From NCBI RefSeq assembly GCF_016522065.1, contig NZ_JAEHFV010000005.1, forward strand, positions 62,001 to 126,000: 64,000 bases of DNA, read 5' to 3'. Made by a program: the position numbers and the translations under genes. Numbering within the stretch: the stretch's first letter is position 1; each line of letters starts with the position of its first letter. Below the pieces are notes generated by a model that worked only from the letters and a program-made list of their open reading frames with translations, was not told where the DNA came from and ran no database searches. The stretch is from Flavobacterium agrisoli (GTDB lineage Bacteria; Bacteroidota; Bacteroidia; Flavobacteriales; Flavobacteriaceae). Of the stretch, positions 40,915-49,758 are shown one piece after another.

Positions 40915-42411
40915 TTAATCCATTGATTTTTTAGTGTTGTCTATGTAGATCATACCAATTACAAAGCAAATTCCAGCAATGATAATCGGATACCAAAGGC
41001 CATCCAGATAAAAATCGGCTTGCCCCTTAGCTTTCGAATTGCTCACTAAATATGTGGCTATAGCCGGGAGGAGTCCTCCAAAAATTCCATTTCCAACATG
41101 ATAAGGTAACGACATTGAGGTGTATCGAATTTGAACCGGAAACATTTCGACTAAAAAGGCAGCAATTGGACCGTAAACCATGGTCACAAAAAGTACTTGA
41201 ACAAAGACTAAAAAAACCAACAGCCATTTATCGGAAGAATTAACTGTGATTTCAGAACTCATATTGGCTTTTAAAGTTTTGTCATTTATTGAGGCAGCCG
41301 TCTTTTTAGTTACTATTGTACCATCTTCATAAATGTTTTTGGTAATGGTATGTAGTTCTTTTTTAGCTTCATTAATTTCGGTTGATCTTCCTACGGAAAC
41401 GATATTTTTTTGTTCTAAATTTACCGTTTCGTACATTTTTTGATAAATAGGACGGTAAAGCAAAATAGCCAATAACATACCGCCCATCATGATGTATTTG
41501 CGTCCGATTTTATCGCTTAGCCAGCCAAAAACCACAAAAAATGGCGTACCTAATAGCAAGGCAATTCCGAGTAATTCATCTACTTGCGAGGAATTTACAT
41601 TCATAACCGTTTTCATAAAACTCATGGCGTAAAATTGACCTGTGTACCAAACCACTCCTTGTCCCATGGTGGCGCCAAAAAGAGCTAAAAGCACAAATTT
41701 TAAATTATAACGATTTCCAAAACTTTCTTTTAACGGATTGGTGCTAATGGTTCCCTCTTTTTTTGCCTTAGAAAAAACCGGTGATTCGTGCATGTTTTTT
41801 CGGATGATATAGGAAACACCCACCATCACAATAGAGACCCAAAATGGAACACGCCATCCCCAAACATCAAAAGCTTCGTCTGAAAGAAGGCTTTTGGTTA
41901 CTAAAATAACAATTAACGAAATGAGTAATCCCACAGTTGCGGTGGTTTGTATCCATGAGGTCCAATACCCACGTTGTCCAACAGGTGCGTGTTCGGCTAC
42001 ATAGGTGGCAGCACCTCCGTATTCGCCTCCCAAGGCTAAACCTTGCAGTAAACGTAAAATCAAAACAAGTAAGGGAGCAAAAAAGCCAATGGTTTCGTAA
42101 CTCGGAATGCACCCAATCAAAAAAGTGGAACACCCCATTAACAGTAACGTGGCCATGAAGGTGTATTTTCGACCAATTAAATCGCCCAAACGACCAAAAA
42201 ACAAAGCACCAAATGGGCGTACTACAAATCCCGCAGCAAAGGTGGCTAAAGTTGATAAAAAGGCAGCAGTAGGATTATCACTCGGGAAAAATTTAGTCGA
42301 AATAACTACTGCTAAACTTCCGAAAATATAAAAATCATACCACTCAATCATTGTTCCCATAGAGGAGGCCGAAATAACTTTCCAAATGCCTTTTGTATCG
42401 TTTTGGCTCAT
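40915..42411 (-). CDS. MFS transporter, metabolite:H+ symporter (MHS) type
   Basis: A 498-residue transporter with 12 predicted membrane segments. MHS-family signatures are IEWYDFYIFGSLA near the N terminus, GRLGDLIGRKYTF after TM2 (the Major Facilitator motif A), and RLLQGLALGGEYGGAATYVAEH. It is longer than most MHS proteins (about 430-440). The extra length is a hydrophilic insertion of about 70 residues (about 322-394) in the loop after GGMLLAILLYRPIYQ. Transported substrates of relatives include proline, betaine, alpha-ketoglutarate and shikimate; which applies here is unknown. A DUF6814 gene follows 11 bases downstream. Confidence 0.88.
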   Translation of the reverse strand: MSQNDTKGIWKVISASSMGTMIEWYDFYIFGSLAVVISTKFFPSDNPTAAFLSTLATFAAGFVVRPFGALFFGRLGDLIGRKYTFMATLLLMGCSTFLIGCIPSYETIGFFAPLLVLILRLLQGLALGGEYGGAATYVAEHAPVGQRGYWTSWIQTTATVGLLISLIVILVTKSLLSDEAFDVWGWRVPFWVSIVMVGVSYIIRKNMHESPVFSKAKKEGTISTNPLKESFGNRYNLKFVLLALFGATMGQGVVWYTGQFYAMSFMKTVMNVNSSQVDELLGIALLLGTPFFVVFGWLSDKIGRKYIMMGGMLLAILLYRPIYQKMYETVNLEQKNIVSVGRSTEINEAKKELHTITKNIYEDGTIVTKKTAASINDKTLKANMSSEITVNSSDKWLLVFLVFVQVLFVTMVYGPIAAFLVEMFPVQIRYTSMSLPYHVGNGIFGGLLPAIATYLVSNSKAKGQADFYLDGLWYPIIIAGICFVIGMIYIDNTKKSMD

Positions 42412-42683
42412 GTAAATACGAATTTTATAAAAATTAAATTTATAGCTTTTTGGCTAAAATAAAGTTTATTTTATTTTTTTAAACTAAAATTTTTAAGAAT
42501 TTTTATTTTATCGGTTTTTCTTAATGCGCTTTTGTTAGTTTAGTGGCAATATGATTGAGATAGAAGGAGTCTTTTTTCTTCTTTTGCTAAATAATTTGAA
42601 GATAATGGGCGGGAAAATAATTTCATTTAAAAAATCGGTATCTTTAATCTAAAAATGATAAACAACACAAAAAATAAAAAAAC
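42412..42683. other. AT-rich intergenic gap with no gene
   Basis: Between the divergent symporter gene and the small monooxygenase gene. It is very AT-rich. A short palindrome (TAGC, six bases, GCTA) lies near 42446, and TATCTTTA near 42638 could be a weak promoter element for the gene at 42684. Nothing else is evident. Confidence 0.5.
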
Positions 42684-42959
42684 ATGATAACCATAACAGC
42701 TATAATTTCTGGAAAACCGGAAAAAAACGACATCCTACTACCCCTATTAAAACATTTGGTTACCCAAACCCGAAAAGAATCGACTTGTTTGCGTTATGAT
42801 ATGCATGCTACTGAAACTACCTACATTATTTGGGAAGAATGGGAAAACCAAGATGGTTTAGACTTACACAATCAAAAACCTTATTTACTTGATTTAATTC
42901 AAAAAAGCGACGAATTAACTTTCTCTATAAAGGTTTATAAAACGCAATTTTTATTCTAA
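42684..42959 (+). CDS. ABM-domain putative quinol monooxygenase
   Basis: A 91-residue protein matching the antibiotic biosynthesis monooxygenase domain: an N-terminal ITAIISGKPEKND strand and helix, then the conserved CLRYDMHAT and IIWEEWENQDGLDLHN segments. It is a single dimeric alpha-beta barrel unit like YgiN. The substrate is unknown. It is a lone gene closed by the terminator shared with rpoN. Confidence 0.85.
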   Translation: MITITAIISGKPEKNDILLPLLKHLVTQTRKESTCLRYDMHATETTYIIWEEWENQDGLDLHNQKPYLLDLIQKSDELTFSIKVYKTQFLF

Positions 42960-42992
42960 AAAAAAGACCTCCGAATAGGTGGTCTTTTTTAT
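42960..42992. terminator. Bidirectional terminator between the ABM gene and rpoN
   Basis: AAAAGACCTCC / GGTGGTCTTTT with one mismatch and a 5-base loop, flanked by A on the left and T on the right, between two convergent stops. Confidence 0.85.
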
Positions 42993-42994
42993 TA

Positions 42995-44449
42995 TTAAAT
43001 CTTCTTGCGCATTCGGGCAACCGGAATATCCAATTGTTCCCTGTATTTGGCAATGGTTCGTCGGGCAATAGGATAGCCTTTTTCTTTTAAAATTTCGGCC
43101 AATTGATCATCTGGAAGTGGCTTGCTTTTATCTTCTTCTTCGATGGTATTTTGAAGGATCTTTTTGATCTCCAAAGTCGAGACATCTTCTCCTTGATCGT
43201 TTTTCATAGCTTCCGAAAAAAACTCCTTAATAAGCTTTGTACCATAAGGCGTTTCAACATATTTACTGTTTGCTACCCTAGAAATGGTTGAAATATCCAA
43301 ACCGACTAAATCAGCAATATCTTTCAATATCATCGGTTTTAACTTGGTTTCGTCACCATCCAAGAAATATTCTTCTTGATAATGCATAATGGCATTCATG
43401 GTTACAAATAAAGTCTCCTGGCGCTGTCTTATGGCATCTATAAACCATTTGGCCGAATCTAATTTTTGTTTGATGAATTGTACCGCTTCTTTTTGATCGG
43501 TCGATTTATCTTTAGAATCTTTATAGGTTTGCATCATTTCTTGATAATCTTTAGAAACATGCAAAGTAGGCGCATTACGTCCGTTAAGAGAAAGTTCTAA
43601 TTCACCATCTACAATTCGAATTGCAAAGTCCGGAACCACATTTTCGGTAATCTTATTATTACCTGCAAAAGAGCCTCCTGGCTTAGGATTCAAGCGTTCA
43701 ATTTCATGAATCGTTTTCTTTAATTGATCTGCTGAAATAGTATATTTTTGCTGCAATTTATCGTAATGCTTTTTGGTAAAAGCATCAAATTGGTTTTCGA
43801 TAATATCGATGGCTAAATCTACCGCTTCAGTAGGTGTTTTATGTTTCAATTGCAAAAGCAAACATTCTTGCAAATCGCGCGCACCCACACCAGCCGGTTC
43901 TAATTCGTGCACTATATGCAAAATACGCTCAACCGTTTCTTCATCGGTATAAATTCCTTGCGTAAAGGCCAAATCATCTACAATATCAGGTACACTTCGT
44001 CGGATATAGCCCATATCATCAATACTTCCCACTAAAAATTCGGCAATTTCGCGATCGGCGTCTTCTAAAATAAAAGTATTCAATTGGTTGATTAAATCCT
44101 GATGAAAACTAATGGGCGCCGCATAGGGCATTTCACGATCTTCGTCGTCGCTATAATTGTTTACTTGAGTTTTGTAATCGGGTGTATCGTCATCGCTCAG
44201 ATAATCATCAATATTAATATCGTCGGCCTCAATTCGATCGGAGTCTTCATAATCATCAAATTCTTCGTTAGCATATTCATCTGCTTCGTAATTATCCTCT
44301 GCTCCTGCTTCGAGAGCCGGATTTTCATTCATTTCTTCTAACAAACGTTGTTCAAAAGCTTGCGTAGGCAATTGAATTAACTTCATCAACTGTATTTGTT
44401 GCGGAGATAATTTTTGAGATAATTTTAAATTTAGAAATTGCTTTAGCAT
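42995..44449 (-). CDS. rpoN: RNA polymerase sigma-54 factor
   Basis: A 484-residue sigma factor for promoters with -24/-12 elements, which needs activator ATPases. Region I at the N terminus is Gln/Leu rich (LSPQQIQLMKLIQLP). An acidic region II (about 50-95, many Asp/Glu) and the core-binding and DNA-binding domains follow. The RpoN box ARRTIAKYRE is at residues 462-471, close to the canonical ARRTVAKYRE. Full normal length. It is monocistronic. I saw no -24/-12 promoter in this window on inspection. Confidence 0.96.
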   Translation of the reverse strand: MLKQFLNLKLSQKLSPQQIQLMKLIQLPTQAFEQRLLEEMNENPALEAGAEDNYEADEYANEEFDDYEDSDRIEADDINIDDYLSDDDTPDYKTQVNNYSDDEDREMPYAAPISFHQDLINQLNTFILEDADREIAEFLVGSIDDMGYIRRSVPDIVDDLAFTQGIYTDEETVERILHIVHELEPAGVGARDLQECLLLQLKHKTPTEAVDLAIDIIENQFDAFTKKHYDKLQQKYTISADQLKKTIHEIERLNPKPGGSFAGNNKITENVVPDFAIRIVDGELELSLNGRNAPTLHVSKDYQEMMQTYKDSKDKSTDQKEAVQFIKQKLDSAKWFIDAIRQRQETLFVTMNAIMHYQEEYFLDGDETKLKPMILKDIADLVGLDISTISRVANSKYVETPYGTKLIKEFFSEAMKNDQGEDVSTLEIKKILQNTIEEEDKSKPLPDDQLAEILKEKGYPIARRTIAKYREQLDIPVARMRKKI

Positions 44450-44535
44450 AAAAAAAATGACTGAGTTACTACGTGACTAAATCGGTGAGTAACTTTTACT
44501 GATGAATTATAATTATTTTACTTAGATTCTTTTTC

Positions 44536-45969
44536 CTAAAATTCTGCATTGCCAGGTGTTCTCGGAAACGGAATTACATCGCGAATATTGGTCATTCCGG
44601 TTACAAACAACACCAAACGCTCAAATCCTAATCCAAAACCAGAGTGAACTGCACTTCCAAAACGACGAGTATCCAAATACCACCATAACTCCTCTTCATC
44701 AATACCCAAGGCTTTCATTTTTTCGACTAACACCTCATAACGTTCTTCTCGTTGAGAGCCTCCAACAATTTCACCAATTCCTGGAAACAAAATATCCATA
44801 GCACGAACTGTTTTACCATCTTCATTCAAACGCATGTAAAATGCTTTAATATTGGCTGGATAATCATATAAAATCACCGGACATTTAAAGTGTTTTTCAA
44901 CCAAATAACGTTCGTGTTCGGATTGCAAATCAGCTCCCCATTCTTCGATAATAAACTGAAATTTTTTCTTTTTATTGGGGGTCGAATTTTTCAAAATATC
45001 AATGGCTTCGGTATACGAAACGCGCTTAAAGTTATTATCCAGCACAAAATTCAGTTTTTCTAACAAACTCATTTCGCTTCGTTCGGCTTGTGGCTTGGAT
45101 TTTTCTTCGTCTAACAAACGTGTTTCTAAAAACTTCAAATCATCTTGACATTTATCTAAAGTATATTTGATAACATATTGAATGAAGTCTTCGGCCAAAT
45201 CCATGTTATCATCCAAATCATTAAAAGCCACTTCGGGTTCGATCATCCAAAACTCGGCTAAATGGCGAGAAGTATTCGAATTTTCTGCTCTAAAAGTAGG
45301 CCCGAAAGTATAAATTTGACCCAAGGCCATGGCAAAAGTTTCCCCTTCTAATTGTCCGGAAACCGTCAAATTGGTTTCTTTTCCAAAAAAATCTTCTTTA
45401 TAATTTACTTCCCCCTCTTCTGTTCTTGGCGGATTATCAAAGGGTAAAGCGGTAACTTTAAACATTTCGCCAGCACCTTCAGCATCCGAACCGGTAATAA
45501 TTGGTGTATTTACATAGACAAATCCTTTTTCGTGAAAATAATTATGAACAGCATACGACAATACCGAACGCACACGCATGATGGCACCGAAAGCATTGGT
45601 GCGTACACGTAAATGAGCATTTTCACGTAAAAATTCTAATGAATGTTTTTTAGGTTGCATAGGGAATTTCTCTGCATCCGAATCGCCCAAAATTTCCAGC
45701 TTTGCAACTTGAATTTCATATTTCTGGCCAGCTCCTTTACTTTCTACTAAAGTTCCGATTACCGAAATAGCAGCTCCCGTTGTAATTCGTTTTAAAGTTT
45801 CTTCTGGTGTATTTTCAAAATCGACTACACACTGAATATTATGAATGGTTGACCCATCGTTTAAAGCAATAAATTGATTGTTTCTAAAAGTCCTAACCCA
45901 TCCCTTTGCATTTACATCTTGAAGAGTCGTGGCACTCTTTAGCAAGTCTTTAACTTTTGTGTGTTTCAT
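44536..45969 (-). CDS. asnS: Asparaginyl-tRNA synthetase
   Basis: A 477-residue class IIb synthetase. The N-terminal OB-fold anticodon-binding domain (about 15-105) is followed by the catalytic core with motif 2 [22 protein letters not shown] and motif 3 [15 protein letters not shown]. The class IIb order and the [18 protein letters not shown] segment distinguish it as asparagine-specific. It charges tRNA-Asn with asparagine. Normal length, monocistronic. Its start lies about 40 bases from a TAnnTTTG element. Confidence 0.96.
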   Translation of the reverse strand: MKHTKVKDLLKSATTLQDVNAKGWVRTFRNNQFIALNDGSTIHNIQCVVDFENTPEETLKRITTGAAISVIGTLVESKGAGQKYEIQVAKLEILGDSDAEKFPMQPKKHSLEFLRENAHLRVRTNAFGAIMRVRSVLSYAVHNYFHEKGFVYVNTPIITGSDAEGAGEMFKVTALPFDNPPRTEEGEVNYKEDFFGKETNLTVSGQLEGETFAMALGQIYTFGPTFRAENSNTSRHLAEFWMIEPEVAFNDLDDNMDLAEDFIQYVIKYTLDKCQDDLKFLETRLLDEEKSKPQAERSEMSLLEKLNFVLDNNFKRVSYTEAIDILKNSTPNKKKKFQFIIEEWGADLQSEHERYLVEKHFKCPVILYDYPANIKAFYMRLNEDGKTVRAMDILFPGIGEIVGGSQREERYEVLVEKMKALGIDEEELWWYLDTRRFGSAVHSGFGLGFERLVLFVTGMTNIRDVIPFPRTPGNAEF

Positions 45970-46009
45970 TTTTATAAAAATCGATTTAAAAGTAGTTATT
46001 CAATCCATG

Positions 46010-46017
46010 CAAATATA
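46010..46017 (-). promoter_or_regulatory. -7 promoter element of asnS
   Basis: Minus-strand TATATTTG matches TAnnTTTG, about 40 bases before the asnS start. No clean -33 element. Confidence 0.5.
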
Positions 46018-46115
46018 AAGCATTTCTTTGTAATTGCCCGTATTTTAGGACTTCGTTAAACGGTTTCGTATCAAGAGAAACCATTATTTAAGATACTATT
46101 TATTCCGTTTAATTC

Positions 46116-46148
46116 AAAAAAAATCCTGCAAGGTTGATGCAGGATTTA
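46116..46148 (-). terminator. Intrinsic terminator of the mscS-type gene
   Basis: Read on the minus strand, AAATCCTGCA / TGCAGGATTT with a 7-base loop is followed by a run of T. It starts about 24 bases after the channel stop codon at 46172. Confidence 0.85.
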
Positions 46149-46171
46149 AATTATTCAAAATAATACTCTGA

Positions 46172-46999
46172 TTAGGCATTCTTAACATGAACATCCATTT
46201 GTGGAAATGGAATATTCAAATTATAATCGGCAAATTTGGTATAGACCTTTTCGTTCATTTCAAAAAAGACATTCCAATAATCTGTTCCATTTACCCAAAC
46301 ACGAACCACAAAATTAACCGAACTTCCTGCTAATTCCGATAATCCCATAAAGACTTCTGGATCTTTTAAAATTCGGTTATCGGCAGCGATAAAATCAGAA
46401 ATAGCACGTTTAAAATCTTCAATATTATCGCCATAAGCAATTCCGAAAGTCCAATCCACTCGTCGTAAATCCTCTGCCGAATAATTGATTAAAGCACCTG
46501 TTGATAAAGGTCCATTGGGAATAATCACTAATTTTTTATCGGGTGTATTCAACATAGTCGAAAAAATATTAATTTCTTTTACAGTTCCGGTAAAACCCTG
46601 CGCTTCGATAAAATCACCTAATTTAAAAGGTTTCAAAATCAAAATAATAACACCACCCGCAAAATTTTGTAAAGTACCCGACAAAGCCATACCAACAGCC
46701 AGACCAGCAGCACCAATAATGGCTACAAACGAGGTCATTTCGATACCAATCATGCCCATTACCGTAATAATAACTAAAGCTTTAAGGGTAATGTTTGCCA
46801 AACTTTTCAAGAACGGAACTAACGATTGGTCGATTTTAGATTTTTCTAATGATTTTCCAACTGCTTTGGTAATGATTTTGGTTAACCATAACCCAATCAC
46901 AAGAACTACAATTCCGCCCAGTAATTTTGGTGCGTATTCAATTCCGAGATTTATCATTTTTTCGAAGTAATTATTAACTTGATTGAATTCTTTCTCCAT
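46172..46999 (-). CDS. mscS: Small-conductance mechanosensitive channel (MscS type)
   Basis: A 275-residue channel that opens under membrane tension and protects cells from osmotic downshock. Three N-terminal membrane segments (about 18-42, 60-85 and 88-115) end in the pore-lining Gly/Ala-rich TM3: IIGAAGLAVGMALSGTLQNFAGGVIILILKP is its family core. A beta domain (about 130-180) and C-terminal alpha/beta domain follow, with VVRVWVNGTDYW near the end. Normal length; the gene is monocistronic with its own terminator. Confidence 0.93.
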   Translation of the reverse strand: MEKEFNQVNNYFEKMINLGIEYAPKLLGGIVVLVIGLWLTKIITKAVGKSLEKSKIDQSLVPFLKSLANITLKALVIITVMGMIGIEMTSFVAIIGAAGLAVGMALSGTLQNFAGGVIILILKPFKLGDFIEAQGFTGTVKEINIFSTMLNTPDKKLVIIPNGPLSTGALINYSAEDLRRVDWTFGIAYGDNIEDFKRAISDFIAADNRILKDPEVFMGLSELAGSSVNFVVRVWVNGTDYWNVFFEMNEKVYTKFADYNLNIPFPQMDVHVKNA

Positions 47000-47138
47000 A
47001 GTAAAAATTAAATGTTTAAGTGAATTTGATAAAACGAAACTTGTTTTGAAAACAAAAAAACAATCCTGTTTTCCTTTTTAAGTTCTCAAATTTACAAAAT
47101 TTGAATTTGCTCGAAAAACTACTGATTTAGAAAATCGC

Positions 47139-49562
47139 TTATTTTATGTCCGAATTTTCAGATTCTTCATCAGAATCACTCAAATCAGCTAACACATCTA
47201 TGGTCGGTTTTACAAATTCTTGCTGATTTGCTATTTTTTTATTAAAAGTTAAAACCAAACAAGGCAATAACATTAAATTAGACAGCATTCCAAAAGCCAA
47301 CGTAATGGCTATCAAACCTCCAAGCGCCACAGTACCGCCAAAATCGGATAACATGAAAACCGAAAATCCAGCAAATAAAACGACCGAAGTATAAAACATA
47401 CTCACACCAGCTTCTTTTAAAGTAGCATAAACAGAACGTTTTATCTTCCAATTATTTCGAACCAATTCTTGACGGTATTGCGCTAAAAAATGGATCGTAT
47501 CATCTACCGAAATACCAAATGCAATACTAAAAACCAAAATAGTCGACGGTTTTAACGGAATTCCGAAAAAACCCATTAATCCGCCGGTAATAACCAAGGG
47601 TAATAAATTCGGAATTAAAGAAACAATTACCATTTTAAAGGAACGAAATAAGAAAATCATCAACAAGGATATCAATAAAATAGCGAATAAAATCGAAGTC
47701 ACTAAATTATCCAACAAATATTTTGTCCCTTTTTCAAAAACCAATGCTTTACCCGTTAGCACCACTTTATAACGATCTGCCGGAAAAACCGAATCAATTT
47801 TTGATTGCAATTTATCTTCAATAACCCCCATGTTTCCAGTGCCAATATCTTTCATGAAAGTTGTAATACGCGCAATTTGCCCAGTGCTATCCACGTAACT
47901 TTTCATGATGTTTTGGTCGGTATTTTTGCTGGTATTTTTAGCATAACTCAAAATAAACGACTGTTCTTGCGAAGTGGGCAATGCATAAAAATCGGGATTA
48001 CCATTGTAATAAGCCTGTTTGGAATATTTAACCAAATTCAAAATTGAAATTGGTTTCGACAATTCAGGAATAGCTTCGATTGTTTCTTGCAATTGATTCA
48101 TTTTTTTGAGCGTCGAAAGTTTCATCACGCCTTTTTTTCTTTTGGTATCAATGGTGATTTCCAAAGGCATAATACCATCAAACTCTTTTTCAAAGAATAC
48201 GATGTCATTAAAAAAATCGGTTTTTTGAGGCATATCTTCAATCAAACTTCCCGATGTTTTAATCTTTAAAGCACCAATTGTTCCAACAGCAAAAATCAAA
48301 ATTGCCACGGCGTACACATAACGTCGGTTGTAACGAACGGTATGCTCAATCCAGTCCATAAAAACCTTAGTATAATTTCGACTCAAATGCTCCAAATGCT
48401 TTTCTTTAGGAATAGGCTGGTAACTGTAATAAATCGGAATAGTTATCAAACACAAGAAAAACAAGGCCACAATACTTACTGAGGCCACAATTCCAAACTC
48501 TTTTAGCAAAACACTATTAGTGATTACAAAAGTGGCAAATCCGGCAGCTGTTGTCAAATTTGTCATTAAAGTGGCTGTCCCAACTTTGGTAATCACGCGT
48601 TGTAAAGCTCGGGCTTTATTACCATGAGCTTGATATTCTTGTTGGTATTTATTAGTAAGAAAAATACAATTCGGAATTCCGATTACAATAACCAATGACG
48701 GCACTAACGCAGTTAAAACGGTAATTTCGTAATGAAAAAGTCCTAAGAACCCAAAAGTCCACATTACACCAACAATTACGATTATCATCGAAATCAAAGT
48801 AGCGCGGAAAGATCGGAAGAAGAAAAAGAATATAAAAGAAGTAACAAACAAGGAAGCTCCCACAAATAAACTAATTTCGTCGGTAATACTTTTAGCATTT
48901 AATGTGCGCACATAAGGCATTCCCGAAACACGTAAATTAATTCCGGTTTCTTTTTCGAAAGCTTCAATTTTCGGAATAAAATCGTTAATAATATAATCTT
49001 TCCTATGAGCGGTATTAACAATTTTTTTATCCAAATAAATAGCCGAACGGATGGAACCACTTTTTTTATTGAAAAGCAATCCTTCGTAAAAAGGCATTTT
49101 GGTAAACAATTCTTCTTTAAGACTTTTTAAGTAAGCGTCATTATTCACTTTTGTTTGATTAACAAAAGGAACTAATTCGAAGGTTTGTAAGGAATCGTTT
49201 TTTTGTATTTTTTTTAAATCCGTAATCGAAACTACCAAATCAACCTCTTTTTGCGCTTTAAACGATTTCATCAATTTATCCCAAGCGGCAAAATTTTTAG
49301 GGGTATAAAAAGCATCATCTTTTACCCCAACTACTATCAAATTACCTTCTTCGCCAAATTCTTTTAAAAATTGATTGTATTCGTTGTTTATGGGATGATC
49401 ATCTGGCAATAAATTGGCTTCGGTGAAAGAAAACTGAATGTTTTTCCATTGCAATCCAAAAAAAACGGTAAGTAAAACAATACCACTAATAATGGCAATT
49501 CGATTTTTTAAAACCAATCGTGCAACAAACTCCCAAAAGCCAACCTTTAATTTCTTTTTCAT
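47139..49562 (-). CDS. MMPL/RND superfamily exporter
   Basis: An 807-residue protein with 12 predicted membrane segments in two repeats of 1+5, each with a large periplasmic loop (about residues 35-220 and 440-610). The TM4-like segments hold ASIVALFFLCL and FSIAFGISVDDTIHFLAQYR, the latter with the conserved acidic pair of RND proteins. The C-terminal tail is acidic. Family members in Bacteroidota export lipids or related compounds. The substrate is not known. There is no adaptor or outer-membrane factor gene beside it. Confidence 0.88.
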   Translation of the reverse strand: MKKKLKVGFWEFVARLVLKNRIAIISGIVLLTVFFGLQWKNIQFSFTEANLLPDDHPINNEYNQFLKEFGEEGNLIVVGVKDDAFYTPKNFAAWDKLMKSFKAQKEVDLVVSITDLKKIQKNDSLQTFELVPFVNQTKVNNDAYLKSLKEELFTKMPFYEGLLFNKKSGSIRSAIYLDKKIVNTAHRKDYIINDFIPKIEAFEKETGINLRVSGMPYVRTLNAKSITDEISLFVGASLFVTSFIFFFFFRSFRATLISMIIVIVGVMWTFGFLGLFHYEITVLTALVPSLVIVIGIPNCIFLTNKYQQEYQAHGNKARALQRVITKVGTATLMTNLTTAAGFATFVITNSVLLKEFGIVASVSIVALFFLCLITIPIYYSYQPIPKEKHLEHLSRNYTKVFMDWIEHTVRYNRRYVYAVAILIFAVGTIGALKIKTSGSLIEDMPQKTDFFNDIVFFEKEFDGIMPLEITIDTKRKKGVMKLSTLKKMNQLQETIEAIPELSKPISILNLVKYSKQAYYNGNPDFYALPTSQEQSFILSYAKNTSKNTDQNIMKSYVDSTGQIARITTFMKDIGTGNMGVIEDKLQSKIDSVFPADRYKVVLTGKALVFEKGTKYLLDNLVTSILFAILLISLLMIFLFRSFKMVIVSLIPNLLPLVITGGLMGFFGIPLKPSTILVFSIAFGISVDDTIHFLAQYRQELVRNNWKIKRSVYATLKEAGVSMFYTSVVLFAGFSVFMLSDFGGTVALGGLIAITLAFGMLSNLMLLPCLVLTFNKKIANQQEFVKPTIDVLADLSDSDEESENSDIK

Positions 49563-49758
49563 AATTTTTAAAATGGTTGCAAAGGTAATAAAACAGCCTT
49601 AAAAGCTTAGGTATAAGGCCATTTTTTATAAAAACATTAAGTTGCTCTTGCTTCGTATTTATTTACAATAAAATAATTGCTCAAAATGTAAAACGCATCA
49701 TTCCTTTTTTCATATTTGCATTGTATTTGAGCGGGTATTCACACAAAATAAAAGTGGA

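Noticed and set aside
46485..46970. A plus-strand frame of 161 residues opposite the mscS gene
   Set aside because: Long only because AT-rich coding DNA leaves few stops on the other strand; the mscS frame explains the region fully.
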